The notes under the pieces were generated by a model. It had not been told where the DNA came from, did no database searches, and was given only the letters and a program-made list of their open reading frames with translations. DNA of 9,676 nt from Cellvibrionales bacterium UBA2618 (lineage in GTDB: Bacteria > Pseudomonadota > Gammaproteobacteria > Pseudomonadales > Porticoccaceae). Positions 6,588 through 9,676 of this stretch are shown here, piece by piece. Positions within the stretch are counted from its first letter, which is position 1. The number at the start of each line of letters is the position of its first letter. The stretch spans positions 457 through 10,132 of the forward strand of contig DDJS01000066.1 in assembly GCA_002339165.1 (NCBI GenBank), in the 5' to 3' direction. A program made the position numbers and the translations under genes.

Positions 6588-7592
6588 ACGCAAATACTCA
6601 ATATTCCCAGTAATTGGAAGACCGAGTTAAGCCAATCACTGAAATCGGTAGACGAGTTACTCGACTGTCTACATCTGGACGCATCGCTGCTTAGCGGCGC
6701 GCAACGAGCGGCCATACAATTCCCACTACAGGTGCCAAGGCCTTATTTAGCGCGGATTCGCCACGGCGACCCACAAGATCCACTACTCACTCAAGTACTG
6801 CCGGTACAGCAGGAACTGGACACCGTTGAGGGCTTCGATGACGACCCCCTCGACGAAACCGCACACAATCCCCACCCCGGCATCGTCCATAAATATCGCA
6901 ATCGGCTGTTACTCATCGTCAGTCCAGCCTGCGCGATTAATTGCCGATATTGCTTTAGGCGGCATTTCCCGTACCAGCAACAGCGCCAAAATCGTCAGCA
7001 GTGGCAGTCTGCTCTAGACTATATCCGGCAACACCAAGAACTTAACGAGATCATCTATAGCGGCGGCGATCCGCTGGCCGCCAATGATAAATTCCTCGGC
7101 TGGCTGACCGAGCAAATTAGCCAGATTTCGCACATCAAACGTCTGCGCGTGCACAGCCGGTTGCCGATCGTCATTCCCTCCCGTATCGATGATGAACTAC
7201 TGCAATGGATGACCGCTTCGCGCTTGCAACCCACGCTGGTGGTGCACATCAACCACCCCAACGAAATTGATGATGCGGTCGAGGCCGGTCTGCATCGCCT
7301 ACAAACAAATCATATTCGAGTCTTCAACCAATCGGTTTTACTCAAGGGGGTCAACGATTGTGCCGAGACTCTGGTGACCCTTAGCGAGCGCCTCTATGAC
7401 TGCCGAGTCAACCCCTACTACCTGCACCTTCTCGACCCGGTCAAGGGCGCCGCACACTTTGACGTTTGCGAATCCCGCGCAACGCAGATCTATGCCGAAA
7501 TGCAAGCGGCTCTACCCGGTTTTTTGCTGCCGCGCCTGGTGCGCGAAGTTCCCGGAAAAGCGGCCAAGACGATCGTCGAAACGACCCTCTAA
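6576..7592 (+). CDS. epmB: EF-P (R)-beta-lysylation enzyme, lysine 2,3-aminomutase
   Basis: EpmB is a radical-SAM, PLP-dependent enzyme that converts (S)-alpha-lysine to (R)-beta-lysine, which EpmA then attaches to elongation factor P so ribosomes pass polyproline stretches. The 338-residue protein (342 in E. coli) has CAINCRYC (Cys119, Cys123, Cys126 for the 4Fe-4S cluster), SGGDP (162-166), RVHSRLPIVIP, HINHPNE and YYLHLLDPVKGAAHF. By alignment with the E. coli tail, the PLP lysine is probably Lys331 in KAAKT. The reading frame is open upstream to 6348, but the ATG at 6576 aligns with the E. coli N-terminus (LNIPSNW against LNTPSREDW) and follows the promoter candidate; its Shine-Dalgarno is poor. 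Full metabolic lysine aminomutases are longer, which supports EpmB. Neither efp nor epmA is in the window, although epmB and efp are often neighbours in other gammaproteobacteria. Confidence 0.95.
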   Translation: MRDQTQILNIPSNWKTELSQSLKSVDELLDCLHLDASLLSGAQRAAIQFPLQVPRPYLARIRHGDPQDPLLTQVLPVQQELDTVEGFDDDPLDETAHNPHPGIVHKYRNRLLLIVSPACAINCRYCFRRHFPYQQQRQNRQQWQSALDYIRQHQELNEIIYSGGDPLAANDKFLGWLTEQISQISHIKRLRVHSRLPIVIPSRIDDELLQWMTASRLQPTLVVHINHPNEIDDAVEAGLHRLQTNHIRVFNQSVLLKGVNDCAETLVTLSERLYDCRVNPYYLHLLDPVKGAAHFDVCESRATQIYAEMQAALPGFLLPRLVREVPGKAAKTIVETTL

Positions 7593-7600
7593 AAAATCGC

Positions 7601-8854
7601 TCAAGACTGATTGACTGGAGAACGCACGGCGAGCCGTTGATGGGCACACACAAGCGCTATTGCGCTAAGATTAAAGACCGCATGAAGGCCTAAAATTTGC
7701 ATCACTAAAGGGTCAAAATACGACTGCGGCAGAACAATAAATACCATGAATAATGCGGTAGATCGAACAATCTCCAACCCTACAGCACGGCCTCGTCCCT
7801 GCAAAATTCCAGCCGTAATCGCAGCAGACAGTAGCACCAAAATGCTCAACGCGGCGCGCTCATCCAGCGCCATTTGATGGATATCCAACAACACCCACAG
7901 GGTCGTCAGCGCAAGCATAAAAAACTGCACCACAGCAAACGCTCGATACGCGCGCGGCACGTTCGTTGCATACTTTTCATGGCCAGCATCTGCGGCTTTC
8001 CAGCCATTGGAGCGCGCTGCGACATCGACCGGGCGCCAGCCTGTTCTGGATGTCCATACCCGCCACTTATTGGAGATTTTTGGGGTCTGCCAAGTATCTC
8101 TCAGTATTTGCGCGTAGACCTCGAGATTGGCCCACAGCGGATTCCAACTGCGCAGAGGCGTGCGGGTGCCATACACCGGCGGCAGATCGGCCCGCTCGGC
8201 CCGATAAGTGCCGAAAATACGATCCCATACAATGAATACGCCGCCGTAGTTGGCATCGATATATTCGGCGTTGCGCGCATGGTGAACGCGATGATTGGAC
8301 GGCGTAACTAAGATCCTGTCAAGCACGCCCAGGCTACCGATGTGCTCGGTATGCACCCAAAATTGATAAAGCAGGTTGACCGCGGCTACGGCGATGAAAA
8401 CATCTGCAGGTATACCGATAGCAAACATCGGAATGTAAAACACCCACGACAGCAAAAAGGATGAACTCGTCTGTCGCAACGCGGTACCAAGATTGTAATC
8501 CTCGCTCTGGTGATGAACCACATGACTAGCCCACAGCAAGGTGCGCTCATGGCATAACCGATGCTTCCAATAGTAGCTAAAATCGTAGAGCAAAAAAGCC
8601 AGTACCCAGGTACTCCAGACCTCAGATGACAGCGCAGCAACGCCGAAAAAATCGCCCACAGCCACGTATACCAGCCCACTGATACCGAGCTTGAACGCTG
8701 GCGGAAAGCGGCTGATCAATCCCAGCGTCAAGCTGCAAAAGGTGTCATTTAAGCGGTATGTATTGCGCCCTAGAGACATTCCATAGACCCACTCGACTGC
8801 TATCAGCAGCACAAATACAGGCACCGAATAAAGAATAAGCTGCGAGGCTTGCAC
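7601..8854 (-). CDS. sterol desaturase/fatty acid hydroxylase superfamily protein, alkylglycerol monooxygenase-like
   Basis: An integral membrane di-iron oxygenase of 417 residues. The histidine clusters of the superfamily are intact: HRLCH (98-102), HVVHH (111-115), HTEH (168-171) and HRVHH (188-192). The surrounding words SEDYNLGTALRQ, NLLYQFWVHTE, PSNHRVHHARN and YGGVFIVWDRIFGTY closely resemble animal alkylglycerol monooxygenase (AGMO/TMEM195), which cleaves ether lipids with tetrahydrobiopterin. Whether this bacterial protein acts on ether lipids, and with what cofactor, is inference. Hydrophobic helices lie at about 6-24, 52-72, 80-95 and 130-165. After the soluble catalytic region come three or four further hydrophobic helices (about 304-324, 335-351, 362-376, 384-404) beyond the minimal domain. 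The start is a GTG at 8852-8854 with AGGT about 6 bases upstream; no ATG occurs before residue 26, which would cut the first helix. It lies 73 bases downstream of the DUF4239-like gene and ends 8 bases from epmB, convergently. Confidence 0.88.
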   Translation of the reverse strand: MQASQLILYSVPVFVLLIAVEWVYGMSLGRNTYRLNDTFCSLTLGLISRFPPAFKLGISGLVYVAVGDFFGVAALSSEVWSTWVLAFLLYDFSYYWKHRLCHERTLLWASHVVHHQSEDYNLGTALRQTSSSFLLSWVFYIPMFAIGIPADVFIAVAAVNLLYQFWVHTEHIGSLGVLDRILVTPSNHRVHHARNAEYIDANYGGVFIVWDRIFGTYRAERADLPPVYGTRTPLRSWNPLWANLEVYAQILRDTWQTPKISNKWRVWTSRTGWRPVDVAARSNGWKAADAGHEKYATNVPRAYRAFAVVQFFMLALTTLWVLLDIHQMALDERAALSILVLLSAAITAGILQGRGRAVGLEIVRSTALFMVFIVLPQSYFDPLVMQILGLHAVFNLSAIALVCAHQRLAVRSPVNQS

Positions 8855-8892
8855 GCCGACCTAGACCGCGCGCCCAGCCGACGGCGGAGGGT

Positions 8893-8913
8893 GCTGTAAA
8901 CACCTTACACAGC
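8893..8913. repeat. inverted repeat between the DUF4239-like and AGMO-like genes
   Basis: GCTGT (8893-8897) and ACAGC (8909-8913) form a five-base inverted repeat with an 11-base centre. Read as RNA from the minus strand, it can extend to seven pairs with a two-base bulge. No T-run follows, so it is not a rho-independent terminator. On the minus strand a weak promoter-like pair overlaps it: TTGCAA at 8916-8921 and TACAGC at 8893-8898, spaced 17. It could be an operator for the downstream oxygenase gene or chance. Confidence 0.25.
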
Positions 8914-8927
8914 GGTTGCAATGGCGG

Positions 8928-9676
8928 TTAATCGACATCAAAACTGTTCTCCAACTCGATCAATGGGCGTATATTGATGGTCCACAGCCCGGTAAAGGGG
9001 TGATCGAGATCGGCGATCACTGAATACAGTAAATGCACGCAAGCGGTGATCGAACCCACCATAAAACACTGCACCCAGAGTACCGGCGTGGTATTAATCA
9101 TAAAGGCAATCACCAGCACCGCCGACATGAACAACAGTAGATGCTTCAGTTGCGGCGGCAAGCTGTGGTTGGCAATGCTTATACGCTGAGTGCGCAAAGT
9201 GGTGATGCTGGACAGTTCATTAATCAAGAAATGTAGCGCTGATCGGTCACTCTCATTGTTGATGTCGAGTTCGTTGACCGCGTACATGATGTCGTAAAGC
9301 TCTTTTGAGGTGTCGGAGTTGAGCGACGCTCGGTCATCATTCATATCGTGCCACTCTACCGTGGCAACCGAATGCACATATTCTTGCAACTCGCGATTAA
9401 CGGTTTTTTTCTTATCCTCCTGCCCGTCCATGTAGATCAGAAAATCGCGCACATCGCCAATCGCATTCAGTTCAGATTCAACCACTTCGGATAAATTATT
9501 GAACCGATTGAGGACCTCTACCAATAGAAAACCCGAGACGATCGCATAGATCATGCCAAATACCGAGTAAAACTCTTCCCAGGGGGCCTTGCTTCCAGAC
9601 ACGTTTTCGGTAATACCGACGTTGCTGATTAACACGGTCGCCACCACAGCCGCCGTGGTCGAACCCAAAAGCGGCA
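8928..9676 (-). CDS. DUF4239-like membrane protein, N-terminus cut by right window edge
   Basis: A membrane protein of unknown function whose architecture and words fit the DUF4239 (bestrophin-like) family. Numbering from the TTG at 9666-9668, a hydrophobic stretch at about 5-18 and a membrane helix at about 34-52 (FGMIYAIVSGFLLVEVLNRF) are followed by a long helical cytoplasmic or periplasmic segment (55-170) containing VEWHDM and LPPQLKHL. Two more helices lie at about 174-192 and 196-218, and the C-terminal ADLDHPFTGLW is typical of the family. The frame stays open from the TTG to the edge, so the true start is outside the window or begins with the incomplete codon at its edge. It is 73 bases upstream of the AGMO-like gene on the same strand and may share its transcript. 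The family name is from recalled features, not a search. Confidence 0.8.
   Translation of the reverse strand, partial: PLLGSTTAAVVATVLISNVGITENVSGSKAPWEEFYSVFGMIYAIVSGFLLVEVLNRFNNLSEVVESELNAIGDVRDFLIYMDGQEDKKKTVNRELQEYVHSVATVEWHDMNDDRASLNSDTSKELYDIMYAVNELDINNESDRSALHFLINELSSITTLRTQRISIANHSLPPQLKHLLLFMSAVLVIAFMINTTPVLWVQCFMVGSITACVHLLYSVIADLDHPFTGLWTINIRPLIELENSFDVD

Noticed and set aside
7568..7577. GACGATCGTC palindrome at the end of epmB as a terminator
   Set aside because: Perfect ten-base palindrome but with no room for a loop and no following T-run; it codes for the conserved tail of EpmB.
8893..8913. LexA/SOS-box-like CTGT...ACAG
   Set aside because: The half sites are separated by 11 bases rather than the 8 of the E. 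coli-type LexA box.
1..9676. Mobile elements, CRISPR arrays, tRNAs or a defence system
   Set aside because: I saw no transposase or integrase, no spaced repeats, no tRNA cloverleaf and no recognisable defence protein on either strand.

Overview
The window looks like ordinary chromosomal DNA from a gammaproteobacterium. The evidence is the long single-chain form of PurL, the purL/mltF/tadA neighbourhood (as I recall it from Escherichia coli), an EpmB-type lysine 2,3-aminomutase, a small protein resembling the gammaproteobacterial DUF5062 family, and a type-A-like RNase P RNA. The alkylglycerol monooxygenase-like membrane oxygenase hints at a marine or environmental lineage, but I cannot name a genus. 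I see no insertion sequence, phage gene, tRNA, CRISPR array or toxin-antitoxin pair.

Layout from left to right: positions 1-166 hold the 5' part of the RNase P RNA gene (rnpB, minus strand, cut by the left edge), with an extended -10 promoter just upstream. Next, also on the minus strand, is a small DUF5062-like gene (226-486) lying 24 bases behind the stop of purL (511-4395), apparently in one transcript. Across a 161-base divergent intergenic region is mltF on the plus strand (4557-6008). It converges on tadA (minus, 6039-6512). tadA is divergent from epmB (plus, 6576-7592), with overlapping back-to-back promoter candidates. epmB converges, with an 8-base gap, on an AGMO-like sterol-desaturase-superfamily gene (minus, 7601-8854). 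Upstream of that on the same strand is a DUF4239-like membrane protein gene that runs off the right edge (8928-9676).

Functionally this is mostly housekeeping: purine synthesis (PurL), peptidoglycan turnover (MltF), tRNA wobble editing (TadA), EF-P modification (EpmB) and tRNA processing (RNase P). TadA, EpmB and RNase P all serve translation but are not in one operon. The right-hand pair, a di-iron membrane oxygenase and a DUF4239 membrane protein, is the only accessory-looking and poorly understood part.

I did not find a convincing previously undescribed system. The points most worth a second look are the AGMO-like enzyme with its extra C-terminal membrane region and DUF4239 neighbour, the close coupling of a DUF5062-like gene to purL, and the regulatory layout of the purL/mltF divergent region.
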